Shown: positions 44,195-53,143, counted from the first letter of the stretch. The stretch is DNA of 64,000 nucleotides from Roseomonas aerilata DSM 19363 (GCF_000711725.1 NZ_JONP01000001.1:372001-436000), one strand, 5' to 3'. The notes: generated from the letters alone by a model not told the origin. Made by a program: numbers and translations.

Positions 44195-45220
44195 TCAGCC
44201 GGCGGCCCGGCCGGAGGGCTCGGAGTCAGCAAGGGCCGGATCCATCACGAGCACCACCTTCCCGATCTGTTCGTTCGCATCGAGGAGGGCGTGCGCCTCG
44301 GCTGCGCGCTCCATGGGCAGCGCGGCACAGATGCGGGTGTTGATCTGGCCGCTCTCCAGCAGCGGCCAGACCTGCTCTCTCAGTTCCCGCCCCAGGCGGC
44401 CCTTGTAGGCGGGCGGCCGCGGCCGGAGCGTGGAACCTGTCAGTGTCAGCCTGCGCCGCACGACCGCGCGCAGGTCGACGACTGCCTCGGTGCCGCGGTG
44501 GCTGGCGATGAGGACCAGACGGCCATCCGGCGCCAAGAGTTCCATATGGGGGCGGGTGTAGTCGCCGGCCTGAGCGTCGAGGATCACGTCCACCCCCGCC
44601 TCCGGCGCCACCTCCCGGACCAGGGCGGGCCAGTTCGGGTTGCGGTAATCGATCGCGGCGTCGGCGCCGGTCTCGAGGCAGATGCGGCGCTTCTCCGGCG
44701 TTCCGGCCGTCGCGATCACTCGTGCGCCGCGAAGCCGCTTCGCGATCTGGATCGCGGCCAAGCCGACGCCGCTGGTTCCGCCCTGCACGAGGAGCGTTTC
44801 GCCCTCGTTGAGGCGACCGAGCCAGATCACGTTGTTCCAGGCGGTGAAGAATACCTCGGGCAGGGAGGCCGCCTCGACGAAGCTCAGGCCACGCGGGATC
44901 GTAAGGCATTGCTCCACTGGCACCGCGCAGTATTCCGCATGGGCCGCGCCGGTGACGATGGCGCAGACGGCGTCGCCGACGCACGGCCAGGAGATGCCTG
45001 GTGCCGCGCGTTCGACGATGCCGGACAGATCCAGGCCGGGGATGTCGGAAGCACTCGGGGGTGGCGGGTAGAGGCCGCGGCGCTGCTGCACGTCGGGCCG
45101 GTTGAGCCCGGCCGCGACCACGCGCACGAGCACTTCGCCAGGGCCGGGCAGGGGAAGCGGCCGCTCGGCCAGCCCGAGCACCTCGATCCCGCCGGCGCCG
45201 CGGTATTCGATGACTTTCAC
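44195..45220 (-). CDS. Quinone oxidoreductase-like medium-chain dehydrogenase
   Basis: A 341-residue NADPH-dependent oxidoreductase of the zinc-free QOR/PIG3 group. The N-terminal catalytic domain has AAGLNRPDVQQRRGLYPPPP and PGLDLSGIVE; the Rossmann motif is VQGGTSGVGLAAIQIAK near 140-156, and the end has ANEQIGKVVLVMD. No structural or catalytic zinc cysteines are present. The start is GTG at 45220. It is last in the cassette B operon, 10 bp after the Bug receptor. Confidence 0.9.
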   Translation of the reverse strand: MKVIEYRGAGGIEVLGLAERPLPLPGPGEVLVRVVAAGLNRPDVQQRRGLYPPPPSASDIPGLDLSGIVERAAPGISWPCVGDAVCAIVTGAAHAEYCAVPVEQCLTIPRGLSFVEAASLPEVFFTAWNNVIWLGRLNEGETLLVQGGTSGVGLAAIQIAKRLRGARVIATAGTPEKRRICLETGADAAIDYRNPNWPALVREVAPEAGVDVILDAQAGDYTRPHMELLAPDGRLVLIASHRGTEAVVDLRAVVRRRLTLTGSTLRPRPPAYKGRLGRELREQVWPLLESGQINTRICAALPMERAAEAHALLDANEQIGKVVLVMDPALADSEPSGRAAG

Positions 45221-45230
45221 AATGGCGGTC

Positions 45231-46211
45231 CTAGTCGAGCCGGATGTTCGCCTCTTCGACGATAGGGCGCCAGCGCGAGACCTCCTCTCGGATGGTGCGC
45301 GCGAAGTCTTCCGGCGTACCGCCGCGGACCGGGGCGCCGAGGCTGGCGAGGAGCCTACTTCCCTCCTGACCTTGGATATAGGCGTTGATGGAGGCGTTCA
45401 GGCGGTCGATGACCGGGCGCGGCATGCGGGCGGGCCCAACCAGCCCGAACCAAGCCTTGGGCGTGTAGCCCGGCAGCCCTTGTTCCGTCGTCGTACGCAG
45501 CCGCGGGGCGCTGGCGAGGCGCTCGGGCGAGGTGACGGCGATGCCGCGGAGCGCGCCGCTGTCGAACTGGGCGAGGTAGGTGGGCACGAAGTCGAAGGCG
45601 AGGTCCAGCGTGCCGGCCAGCAGATCATTGGTCAGCGGACCGGTGCCGCGATAGGGCACGTGGTTCAACCGGATACCCTGCTGGAACATCAGCTGCACGG
45701 CGGCCATGTGGCCCATGGTACCGTTGCCTGGCGTACCGAAGTTCAGCGCGTCGGGGTTGGCCTTCGCGTAGGCGATCAGCTCGGGCAGCGTGGAAAAGGG
45801 CTGCTTCGGCGTCGCCGCGATCACGAGCGGCGTGTCGGCGATGAGGCCGATCGGCGCGAGATCCTTCTCCGGGTCGTAAGGGATCTGTTTGTAAAGAAGC
45901 TTGTTCGTCGCACCCGGGCCACTGGTGGTCATCATCAGCGTGTAGCCGTCGGGCGCAGCGTTCACGAGGCTTTGGGCACCGATGTTCCCAGCCGCGCCGG
46001 CGCGGTTATCCACGACGAAGGCCTGGCCGAACTCACCTGTCAGGTGCTTGGAGAGAGCGCGGGCAACGACATCTGCGGAGCCGCCGGCCGAGAAAGGCAC
46101 GATCACCGTGACGGCACGCGAGGGCCACGCAGGTTGTGCGGCGACGCGGCGCAGCGGCGCTGCGAGTGCCGCACCCGAAAGGGCGAGGAGCGCGCGGCGC
46201 CTCGTGAGCAT
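45231..46211 (-). CDS. Bug/TctC-family periplasmic receptor (cassette B)
   Basis: A 326-residue receptor with signal peptide LTRRRALLALSGAALAAPL ending near VAAQ. Family blocks: WPSRAVTVIVPFSAGGSAD, VVDNRAGAAGNIGAQ, APDGYTLMMTTSG, LNHVPYRGTGPLTNDLLAG and GLVGPARMPRPV. I chose the ATG at 46211 because AGGAAG lies 6 bases before it; an ATG at 46217 touches that site. It has no TctAB partner in the window. Confidence 0.93.
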   Translation of the reverse strand: MLTRRRALLALSGAALAAPLRRVAAQPAWPSRAVTVIVPFSAGGSADVVARALSKHLTGEFGQAFVVDNRAGAAGNIGAQSLVNAAPDGYTLMMTTSGPGATNKLLYKQIPYDPEKDLAPIGLIADTPLVIAATPKQPFSTLPELIAYAKANPDALNFGTPGNGTMGHMAAVQLMFQQGIRLNHVPYRGTGPLTNDLLAGTLDLAFDFVPTYLAQFDSGALRGIAVTSPERLASAPRLRTTTEQGLPGYTPKAWFGLVGPARMPRPVIDRLNASINAYIQGQEGSRLLASLGAPVRGGTPEDFARTIREEVSRWRPIVEEANIRLD

Positions 46212-46255
46212 GATCATCTTCCTTGTTCCGCCGACGCTGCTTCTACCTCTGCCTC

Positions 46256-47203
46256 TCAGGCCACCTTTGCCTTGGCGGCGGTCTCGTTCGCGCCGATACC
46301 GGCGAGCTGGGCGGCATTGGTCGAAACCATGCGGCGGACCTCCTCCGGCCCGTATCCGAGAGAGAGGAGCAGACGGATGATCCCGCGGAACCCCTCGACC
46401 GGCATAGGCACGTTCGTCTGCCCCATGTCGGAACCAAAGAAGGTGCGGTCCACGCCCGCCGCGTCGATCATGGCCTTGAGGAAGTCGCCCTCGTAGCACT
46501 TCAGGCGGTTAGGGATGAACATGCAGATCGAGTGCTCGAGCCACACGCCCATGGAGGCGAGTTCCTTCATGTCAGACAGGCTGGCGCCGACGGTGTAGCT
46601 CGGGTGGTTGCAGAGCAGGCGTGTTACGCCGCGCCGCTTCGCCTCATCGAAGAGCGGCCAGCACTCGCTGATGTGCAGGTGCCCGCAGGAGAGGACGGCA
46701 TCGTGCTCCGCGATAAGGTCGAGCACCTGCTTCACGTTGTCCAGCAGGTCGCCGCGCTCGTCGACAGCGGAGAGCGCCACCTGCTTCAGCATCTTGCCCT
46801 TGGTCGGCAGGAGCGACTTGCGATGCCCCTCGCGGATGTGGTTCGCCGCCGAGACGGTGGGCATCCATACAACCTTTGCCCCGGTCTTCAGCGCGGGCTC
46901 CACCGCGAAGGGATTGATGCCGCCGACGGAGTTGTTCAGCACGATACTACCGATCGGCTCGGCAACGGTCGCTTTGCCTGCCTCCTTCAGCACATCCACG
47001 AAAGGCCCGGTGGGATAGTAGTGGTCCTTAAACAGCACGGCGCGCATGCCCGCCGCGGCTGCCTGGGCAAGCGCTTCCTCGTGGTTCAGCGCGCGCGCCA
47101 TCACGGATGGCCCACTGTGGCAGTGCAGGTCGATGGCGCCCTGCATCAGCGCGTCCACCTCCGCGGCGTCGATCGCGTCGGGGGTGATTTTCTGTACGGT
47201 CAT
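46256..47203 (-). CDS. Metal-dependent hydrolase (DUF6282-like), cassette B copy
   Basis: A 315-residue relative of the protein at 6358-7302. Matching blocks are QGAIDLHCHSGPS with the HxH pair, LFKDHYYPTG, SIVLNNSVGGINPFAVE, KVVWMPTVSAANH, LSCGHLHISECWPLF and GSDMGQTN. GAGGACC precedes the ATG at 47203. It lies between an HpcH aldolase gene and a Bug receptor gene. The function is unknown; conservation of all putative metal ligands in both copies argues that both are active. Confidence 0.8.
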   Translation of the reverse strand: MTVQKITPDAIDAAEVDALMQGAIDLHCHSGPSVMARALNHEEALAQAAAAGMRAVLFKDHYYPTGPFVDVLKEAGKATVAEPIGSIVLNNSVGGINPFAVEPALKTGAKVVWMPTVSAANHIREGHRKSLLPTKGKMLKQVALSAVDERGDLLDNVKQVLDLIAEHDAVLSCGHLHISECWPLFDEAKRRGVTRLLCNHPSYTVGASLSDMKELASMGVWLEHSICMFIPNRLKCYEGDFLKAMIDAAGVDRTFFGSDMGQTNVPMPVEGFRGIIRLLLSLGYGPEEVRRMVSTNAAQLAGIGANETAAKAKVA

Positions 47204-47226
47204 GGCTTGTGGTCCTCTTTCCTGCC

Positions 47227-48036
47227 TCAGGCCGTGGCAACCTGGGCCACGCCGAGCGCGCGAAGGTCGGAGAGGGCGCGCGTGGCAGCCTGCTTCATGA
47301 ATCCCTGGTCGGAGGAGTAGACGAAGGCCGTGGCGCCGATCCCAGCCAGCCATTCCGCCTCCTTCATCCCGCCTACGAAGACGGCGATGGGCTTGCCCGC
47401 GCGGCGCGCAGCCTCCGCGATGCGATCCACGGCGTCGCGGATGGCCGGCGCATCGTTCGTGGGGGCGCCCATCGAGGCCGTCAGGTCACCGCGCCCGATA
47501 AAGAGCGCGTCGATCCCCTCCGTGGCTGCGATGGCGTCGATCTCGTCCAGCGCCTCGGCATCCTCGATCTGCGCGATAACCGTGGTGGTCGTGTCGGCGT
47601 GGTCGATCGCCTCCCACATCTTTCCGCCGCCATAGCCATGCGCACGCACGGAGCCGGACCAGCCTCGTCGCCCGCCGCGGTAGCGGCAGGCGGCGGCAGC
47701 CTGTCGTGCCATCGCGGCGCTCGCGACGTGCGGGACCAGCACGCCCGTCGCGCCGCAATCGAGCACGGAGAGGAGGTGGTGAGGCGCTGCGCTGGGCACC
47801 CGCACCAGTCCGGCCATGCCGGTGGCGCGGGCGGCGAAGAGGGCCGCGTCGGTCGCCTGGCGGTCGAAAGGCGAGTGCTCCTCGTCCACCACGACGAAGT
47901 CGAGCCCGACGCCGCCGAGGATCTCCGCCGCATGCAGCGTGGGGGTCTTGAGAAAGGTGCCAACCAGGCGCTCGCCCCGGAGAAGCCTTTCGCGGAAGCC
48001 AGCGCCTTGGCTGTCAGCCGATGAGGGTGGGGTCAT
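47227..48036 (-). CDS. HpcH/HpaI-family aldolase
   Basis: A 269-residue class II pyruvate aldolase of the 2,4-dihydroxyhept-2-ene-1,7-dioate aldolase group. Seen are VGTFLKTPTLHAAEIL, DFVVVDEEHSPFDRQ with the metal-site glutamate, ATGVLVPHVAS, IAQIEDAEALDEID and FIGRGDLTASMG. It retro-aldol cleaves a 4-hydroxy-2-oxo acid into pyruvate and an aldehyde. Its start at 48036 follows AGGAACCCGCCA; longer frames enter the control region. It is first in the cassette B operon and divergent from iclR. Confidence 0.91.
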   Translation of the reverse strand: MTPPSSADSQGAGFRERLLRGERLVGTFLKTPTLHAAEILGGVGLDFVVVDEEHSPFDRQATDAALFAARATGMAGLVRVPSAAPHHLLSVLDCGATGVLVPHVASAAMARQAAAACRYRGGRRGWSGSVRAHGYGGGKMWEAIDHADTTTTVIAQIEDAEALDEIDAIAATEGIDALFIGRGDLTASMGAPTNDAPAIRDAVDRIAEAARRAGKPIAVFVGGMKEAEWLAGIGATAFVYSSDQGFMKQAATRALSDLRALGVAQVATA

Positions 48037-48083
48037 TGGCGGGTTCCTGAACGATCCTGACCTAGCCTTGATGCCATCGCACT

Positions 48084-48100
48084 GTTCTGGTAAACGGGAC
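48084..48100. promoter_or_regulatory. Imperfect inverted repeat in the cassette B control region
   Basis: GTTCTG-N5-CGGGAC is an inverted repeat matching at 4 of 6 positions, halfway between the aldolase and the divergent IclR gene. A further CGTT-N6-AACG lies about 10 bp on, at 48108-48121. Either could bind IclR, but both are weaker than the GGAA-N5-TTCC site at 49008. Confidence 0.3.
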
Positions 48101-48167
48101 ACCAGGCCGTTGAACAGAACGTAGGGTTGCTCGTCCTTGGCTGTCAAGGCGGGGTAGAGGAGGGCTA

Positions 48168-48968
48168 ATGCCCAGGATCGCAGGACCGGTGCGGGGGGAG
48201 GGGCTGCAGGCCGTGTCCATGGCCCTCGGCATTCTCGAGTTCCTGGCGCGGCAGCCAGGCGGGGTCGGAGTTACGGACCTCTCCCGGGCTATGCAGAGCT
48301 CCAAGAGCCGCGTGCACCGGCACCTCCGCACGCTGCTGGAGCAGGGCTATGTCACGCAGCCCGCGGGATCAGAGAAATACCTCATCGGAAGCCGCCTTGT
48401 GACGCTCGGGCGGATCGTCGCCGAGGCCTTCGATCTCGCGGCCATTGCTCGGGACGCGATGCGCGACCTGCGGGACGCGCTCGGGCAGTCAGTCGTGGTG
48501 AGCCGTGCCGCGGCCGAGGGCGCCCAGGTGCTCGCGACGCTGCCGAGCCGTGAGGCGATTGAGATCGTGGTGAAGCCCGGCTCTCAGCTCGCGCTCCACT
48601 GCACGGCGCAGGGAAAGATCACGCTCGCCTATTCCGAGCCGGAGCAACGAGAAAGGGTTCTTCTCTCACGGTTCGAGATCCGGACTGCCCACACCATCTC
48701 GAGCCCGACCGCACTTCGGGCGGAACTGGAGCGGGTACGGCGGCGCGGATGGGCCGTCTCGCCGGGCGAGAGCGTGCTGGGCGTGAATGCCCTTGCCGCG
48801 CCGATCTTTGATGGATCGGGCGCGCTGGCCGGAACGATCGCGATCGTTGGTTCCATCCAGTTCATCGAGGCGGAGCCTTCGCCGGGCCAGATTCGTGCCG
48901 TGGTCGAGGCGGGCCGACGTGTCTCGGCGCTGCTCGGCCTGCAGGCGCCCCCAGCCGCCGCGGATTGA
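48168..48968 (+). CDS. IclR-family transcriptional regulator (cassette B)
   Basis: A 266-residue IclR regulator. Its helix-turn-helix is at about residues 12-72 (VTDLSRAMQSSKSRVHRHLRTL) and the effector domain includes IVVKPGSQLALHCTAQGKITLAY and LGVNALAAPIFDGSG. GAGGAGGGCTA precedes the ATG. It is divergent from the aldolase operon and upstream of the cupin and SDR genes, so it may control both sides. It pairs with the cassette A regulator at 10593. Confidence 0.92.
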   Translation: MPRIAGPVRGEGLQAVSMALGILEFLARQPGGVGVTDLSRAMQSSKSRVHRHLRTLLEQGYVTQPAGSEKYLIGSRLVTLGRIVAEAFDLAAIARDAMRDLRDALGQSVVVSRAAAEGAQVLATLPSREAIEIVVKPGSQLALHCTAQGKITLAYSEPEQRERVLLSRFEIRTAHTISSPTALRAELERVRRRGWAVSPGESVLGVNALAAPIFDGSGALAGTIAIVGSIQFIEAEPSPGQIRAVVEAGRRVSALLGLQAPPAAAD

Positions 48969-49007
48969 CATCGCCAATCCCGCGGAACAATTCTTGGTCT
49001 GATCCAC

Positions 49008-49020
49008 GGAAAGATGTTCC
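49008..49020. promoter_or_regulatory. IclR-type operator GGAA-N5-TTCC (cassette B)
   Basis: GGAAAGATGTTCC, flanked by C and G to make a 5-5-5 inverted repeat, lies 35 bp before the cupin ATG. It matches the cassette A site at 10471-10483 in pattern and the known IclR consensus TGGAA-N5-TTCCA. Confidence 0.5.
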
Positions 49021-49055
49021 GATGATCGGGACAGGATCCTTGGGAGGGACCCAGC

Positions 49056-49958
49056 ATGTACGACCGTTCGGACCCGCGCGCCGATCTGGCGCCCAGCCAG
49101 GCCACGCGCCCTGCCCCCGCCCGTCTCGCCCCGGCGGAGTATGGGCTCTTCTACGAGGTGCCCCCGCAGGAAAGCGGTGCCGATGCGCGAAGCTGGTACA
49201 CGCGCGGCCAGAACTTTCTCACGGCCTATACCGAGGCGGAGACAGGGGCCGTCCTGTCGCGCGCGGCGCAGCCGGACGAGTATGTGCTTCTCCTCCCCGA
49301 CGCGGGCACCTCCGTGCAGGTGGAGGCCGGCGGCGAGCAGCGGGCGATCGCTGGCCACTCCATCGCTTTCATCCCGCCGGGGGAGAGCCGGATCACGGTT
49401 CAATCCGGGGGGCGAGTGGTGCGGTTGTTCACCACCCGCTCGGCGGATCTCGTCGCACTGTGCCCGAACGCAGCGTCTTACGCGGAGCCGCGCTCCAACA
49501 TCCCACCGCTGGAGAACTGGCCGGTGCCGCCGGGCGGTTTCCGCATCCGCGCCTACAGCCTCGACGTGCCGAAGCAGGCAGGTCGCTTCGGGCGGATCTG
49601 GCGCTGCACGACCTTCATGGTGAACGTCCTCGAGCCGGCGCCGGGGCCGCGCGACATCTCGAAGCTGTCGCCTCACCACCACGACGACTTCGAGCAGGGC
49701 TCGCTGGTGCTGAACGGCTCCTACACGCACCACATCCGGTGGCCCTGGACGACGGACATGAACGCCTGGCGGGAGGATGAGCACCGCCTCTGCAAGGCGC
49801 CTTCTCTGACAGTGATCCCGCCGCCGGCCATCCACACCTCCCGCGCGGAGGAGGCGGGGCAGATGATCGACATCTTCAGCCCGCCGCGTCACGACTTCTC
49901 GGCCAAGCCCGGCTGGGTGCTGAACGAGGCGGATTACCCGGCACCCGCGCCGAGCTGA
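49056..49958 (+). CDS. Cupin-like protein of unknown function, cassette B copy
   Basis: A 300-residue protein co-linear with the one at 7381-8280. Shared blocks are NAASYAEPRSNIPPL (NAASYAARDPNIPPL in the other), FRIRAYSLDVP, GRIWRCTTFMVNVL and the cupin metal site SPHHHDDFEQGSLVL, followed by PPPAIHTSRAEEAGQM. GGGAGGGACCCAGC precedes the ATG. Here the gene is separate from the receptor operon and follows iclR, so gene order has changed between the cassettes while the gene set stayed. Confidence 0.76.
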   Translation: MYDRSDPRADLAPSQATRPAPARLAPAEYGLFYEVPPQESGADARSWYTRGQNFLTAYTEAETGAVLSRAAQPDEYVLLLPDAGTSVQVEAGGEQRAIAGHSIAFIPPGESRITVQSGGRVVRLFTTRSADLVALCPNAASYAEPRSNIPPLENWPVPPGGFRIRAYSLDVPKQAGRFGRIWRCTTFMVNVLEPAPGPRDISKLSPHHHDDFEQGSLVLNGSYTHHIRWPWTTDMNAWREDEHRLCKAPSLTVIPPPAIHTSRAEEAGQMIDIFSPPRHDFSAKPGWVLNEADYPAPAPS

Positions 49959-50067
49959 GGGCGCACCATCCGGCGGTGGGGCGCGCGTGGGTAATGCGCG
50001 TCTCCGCCCCTGTTGGATTGTCGGTGACGATGAAGCCGGTCCGGACCGGGATCAGGAGGAGACACAG

Positions 50068-50841
50068 GTGGACGGGTTGCGAGCGGGTGGGCAGGGTGAG
50101 TACCGGCTTGAAGGGCGCGTGGCCGTCGTCACCGGCGGCAGTAGCGGGATCGGGGCAGCTGCGGTGCGGCGCCTCGCGGCAGCCGGTGCGACGGTCGTCC
50201 TCGGCTTCAATGCCGGGGCAGACCGCGCAGAAGCGCTGCGTGCCGAGCTTCCCGGGGAGGGGCATCTTGCCCTACGCATCCCCATGGAAGACAGCAGCGC
50301 GATCGGTGCTGCCGCAGACGAGGTGGAGCGCCGATTTGGGCGCGCGGATATCCTCGTGAATTCCGCCGGCGTCACCCGTGCCGTGCCGCACGCCGATCTC
50401 GACGCGCTCGACGATGCGACCTTTGATCGTATCCTGATCACAAACGTGCGCGGCCCCTTCGCAACGATCCGCGCCTTCACCCCGCTTCTCCGGCGCGGGG
50501 GGGACGCGGTTGTTGTCAACATCTCGTCGCTGTCCGGCAGCACGGGCCTTGGCAGCAGCATTGCCTATTGCGCCTCCAAGGCGGCGCTGGACACGATGGG
50601 GCTCTCGCTCGCGCGCGTGCTCGGGCCGGAAATCCGGATCATCGGCGTCTCTCCCGCGGCGGTCGCGACCGACTTTGTGCCCGGCCGGACACGCGAAGGT
50701 GTGGAGAAGCAGGCTGCGACCACGCCGTTGAGGACGGTTGCGGAGCCGGATGACGTAGCCCTGGCAGTCATGGCAGCGGTGACCCATCTGCGCCTGACCA
50801 CGGGCAGCAACATCGTCGTGGACAGCGGACGGCATCTCTGA
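50068..50841 (+). CDS. Short-chain dehydrogenase/reductase
   Basis: A 257-residue SDR. The cofactor motif is VTGGSSGIGAAAVRRLA near residue 22, NSAG follows as expected, and the catalytic Ser and Tyr-x3-Lys are in VNISSLSGSTG and AYCASKAALDT. The C-terminus has the usual VVDSGRHL. I chose the GTG at 50068 behind AGGAGGAGACACAG; the ATG-side extension to 49987 reads as non-protein. It follows the cupin gene by about 110 bp and may belong to cassette B. Confidence 0.9.
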   Translation: MDGLRAGGQGEYRLEGRVAVVTGGSSGIGAAAVRRLAAAGATVVLGFNAGADRAEALRAELPGEGHLALRIPMEDSSAIGAAADEVERRFGRADILVNSAGVTRAVPHADLDALDDATFDRILITNVRGPFATIRAFTPLLRRGGDAVVVNISSLSGSTGLGSSIAYCASKAALDTMGLSLARVLGPEIRIIGVSPAAVATDFVPGRTREGVEKQAATTPLRTVAEPDDVALAVMAAVTHLRLTTGSNIVVDSGRHL

Positions 50842-50899
50842 GCCCAGCCCGTGACGCGGTAAGTTGCTGTCCGTCGCGCTCGTAAGTCCCGCAGGAGGC

Positions 50900-50928
50900 G
50901 ACGCATGATCGACGGCTGATCATGCGTC
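50900..50928. terminator. Perfect 11-bp hairpin between convergent genes
   Basis: GACGCATGATC and GATCATGCGTC form an 11-bp stem with a 7-base loop. It lies between the SDR stop (50841) and the opposing monooxygenase-like stop (50939). Without a T run it is a probable bidirectional terminator. An AGGAGG followed by a four-codon frame (ATG to TGA) overlaps the stem and is probably chance. Confidence 0.5.
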
Positions 50929-50938
50929 ACGCGCCGGC

Positions 50939-51238
50939 TCAGAAAGCCTTCAGTACCTGATGCGTGTGCTCGACGGCGGGCGGCGAAGCGAAACAGTCGC
51001 CTACCAGGCGGCGCCACTCCTGAAAGTCCGCCGAGCCGCGGAAGTCGACGGTATGGTTATCAACCGTCTCCCAGGTGACGATCAGGCGATAGCGCGAGGG
51101 AAACTCGACGGAGCGCTGCAGCTCCATGCCGCGGCATCCCTTGGCCCGTTGGAAGAGAGGGGCGGCCTTTGCCACTCCCTCCTGGAACGTGGCCTCGCTT
51201 CCAGGCTTCACTTCGATTTGTGCGATCTCGAGGAACAT
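50939..51238 (-). CDS. Antibiotic-biosynthesis-monooxygenase (ABM) domain protein
   Basis: A 99-residue ferredoxin-like protein. The opening MFLEIAQIEVKPGSEATFQEG, quoted as MFLEIAQIEVKPG, and the later ELQRSVEFPSRYRLIVTWET and VDFRGSADFQEWRRL are typical of the ABM/EthD-like fold, which contains cofactor-free oxygenases and many proteins of unknown role. A longer reading frame to 51445 is not protein-like. Its neighbours give no firm clue to its substrate. Confidence 0.82.
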   Translation of the reverse strand: MFLEIAQIEVKPGSEATFQEGVAKAAPLFQRAKGCRGMELQRSVEFPSRYRLIVTWETVDNHTVDFRGSADFQEWRRLVGDCFASPPAVEHTHQVLKAF

Positions 51239-51563
51239 GCTCTCGTTCAATCCTTCTGCTCTGCGCGAACCGGGCAGGTCGCGCCCGTCGCAGCAAGGAT
51301 ATGCGTGGCGGCCGCACATGCGTAGGTCCAGGGGCCAGTCGATCCCTCGACGTTGATCAGGCAGTGCGGCAAGGGAACCGGCATCCGGGAGATCTAACTC
51401 GGCCTGCTGGCGCCCATATCTGGTCGGCCCCCGCTGGCGTGGCACCTCGTCCGAGTGGTTCGGCAGGGCTGATCGAGGCTTGCACTACACAGGACGCCGC
51501 GGCTGTTTGCTGCGGTGAAGCCAGCTGCGAATCAATCCAACGCAGGGCTCCGCCTTCCCGTTG
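51239..51563. other. 325-bp stretch without a firm gene
   Basis: No recognisable gene lies between the monooxygenase-like gene and the permease. On the minus strand a 45-residue frame (51247-51384) starts MPVPLPHCLINVEGSTG and ends 8 bp before the monooxygenase ATG; its composition is protein-like but I recognise nothing, and an in-frame stop lies just before its ATG. It could be the tail of a lost gene. No hairpin or RNA gene was seen. Confidence 0.5.
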
Positions 51564-52277
51564 CTAGACCGCCTCCACAGTGCGGGCTTGGATCGGCAGT
51601 GGCTGCCAGCCGGGCTCCGCATAACCGCGGCCGTAGTGGCGTTCCAGGCGGACCTGGACGAGGTTCCAGAGCGTCGTCAGGATGAGATAGTAGACGGCAG
51701 CGACGCAGTAGAGTTCGAGTACCTCGAACTTCTCTTGCATCAGCACCTGGCTGCGGCGCATGACCTCCTCCAATGAGATCACGGAAGCGAGAGAGGTGGC
51801 TTTCAGCAACCCGTTCAGCGAGTTGCCGAGCGGTGGGATGATCAGGCGCGCGACCTGCGGCATCAGCACGAGGCGCAGCGTGTGCCAGCGGGAGAGGCCA
51901 AGCGCCTTGGCGGCTTCGGCCTGGCCCTTGGGGATGCCATTGAAGCCTGCCCGTATGGTCTCGGACAGATAAGCGGCTTCGTTCAGGCTGAGTGCGAGCA
52001 GGGCGGAGGCCAGGACGCCCAACCTGATCCCGACCTGCGGGAGGCCGGTGTAGATCAGGACGAGCTGCACCAGTAGCGGCGTGCCGCGAAAGGCCCAGAT
52101 ATAGATGCCCGCGAAGCCGGAAAGTGCCGCGTTCTTGGACATGCGCATGAGGGCGAGCGCGGTGCCGAGAATCAGGCCAATGATCATGGTCACAACGGTC
52201 AGGCCGATCGTCACCACCACGCCTTCCAGCAGGTAGGCGTTCGTCAGGTATGACAGGAAGGCCCGGACGTCGAACAT
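51564..52277 (-). CDS. Polar amino-acid ABC importer permease
   Basis: A 237-residue HisM/GlnP-type permease with five or so helices. The family box LSLNEAAYLSETIRAGFNGI and PKGQAEAAKALGLSRWHTLRLV includes the EAA loop that touches the ATPase. GTPLLVQL early on is also typical. It lies 32 bp after the substrate-binding gene. No ATPase gene is nearby, so the importer must use one encoded elsewhere. Confidence 0.92.
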   Translation of the reverse strand: MFDVRAFLSYLTNAYLLEGVVVTIGLTVVTMIIGLILGTALALMRMSKNAALSGFAGIYIWAFRGTPLLVQLVLIYTGLPQVGIRLGVLASALLALSLNEAAYLSETIRAGFNGIPKGQAEAAKALGLSRWHTLRLVLMPQVARLIIPPLGNSLNGLLKATSLASVISLEEVMRRSQVLMQEKFEVLELYCVAAVYYLILTTLWNLVQVRLERHYGRGYAEPGWQPLPIQARTVEAV

Positions 52278-52309
52278 CGGTCTGATCCTTCTTGGCTGGG
52301 CGGGAGCGC

Positions 52310-53143
52310 CTAGTTCGGGCCGTTGCCGCGGATGGCGAAGCTGCTGTTCGTGAGGCGTGTCATACCGAACTTTTCGAAGAGGCGGTCATAGGTGCCATCG
52401 GCCTTCAGCTCGTTGAGCGCTGCTGCGAAAGCCCCGGCCAGGGCCTTGTCGCGGAACGCGTAGGTGATGTCGGTACCAAACAACGAACGCACATGAATCT
52501 TCGCGATGCCACGGCTGACCATCTCATTGGCCGTTTCGTCGATGTTGATGGCGGCTTCGAGCTGGCCGGCGCGAAGGGCGGCGACCGTCTCGCTGGCTGT
52601 GGAGAAGGTGCGGAAGTTCACCGGTCGGAGGCCGCGCGCGACCATGTCGGCGTTCGCCTCGCGTGACTTGCGCTCGTTATACGTGCCGGTCTCCACGCCG
52701 ACGGTGCGGCCCGAAAGGTCATCGAACTTGGTGATCTGCAGGCTGCTGTTTGGAAGCGTGTAGATGCTGATGGCCTGCTGGGCATAGGGCACGAGGTAGA
52801 ACATCGTGGACCGCTCCTCGGTCCAGAACATGCCGGTGTTGATGGTGTCGAAGCGTGCAGCGCGCAGGCCAGGGATCATCGGCGGGAAATCCATGCGCAG
52901 AAACACCGGCTCAACGCAGATCTTCGCCGCGGCGGCGCGGGCCAGTTCCACGTTCAGGCCCTGCAGCTCGCCGCGGCTGTCCACGAACTGCTGTGGCGGA
53001 AGGGTGGGATTGATAGACATGGTCCACTTGCCCGCCTCGATGAGGCTGCTGGCCGGTACGCGCGGTGTGCAGGTCTGCGCCATGGCGGCTCCGCCGAGGA
53101 GGGCGGAGCCGGCGAGGCCGAGGAGGAGACGTCGCATTTGCAT
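52310..53143 (-). CDS. Amino-acid-type ABC substrate-binding protein (SBP_bac_3)
   Basis: A 277-residue periplasmic protein with signal peptide RRLLLGLAGSALLGGAAMAQ. The binding lobes show SINPTLPPQQFVDSRGELQGLNVELAR in two parts, DLSGRTVGVETGTYNERKSR and AALRAGQLEAAINID. Ligands in this family are polar amino acids and related compounds such as opines. I chose the ATG at 53143; a GTG sits one codon upstream. An 18-bp palindrome lies 75 bp before the start. Confidence 0.92.
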   Translation of the reverse strand: MQMRRLLLGLAGSALLGGAAMAQTCTPRVPASSLIEAGKWTMSINPTLPPQQFVDSRGELQGLNVELARAAAAKICVEPVFLRMDFPPMIPGLRAARFDTINTGMFWTEERSTMFYLVPYAQQAISIYTLPNSSLQITKFDDLSGRTVGVETGTYNERKSREANADMVARGLRPVNFRTFSTASETVAALRAGQLEAAINIDETANEMVSRGIAKIHVRSLFGTDITYAFRDKALAGAFAAALNELKADGTYDRLFEKFGMTRLTNSSFAIRGNGPN

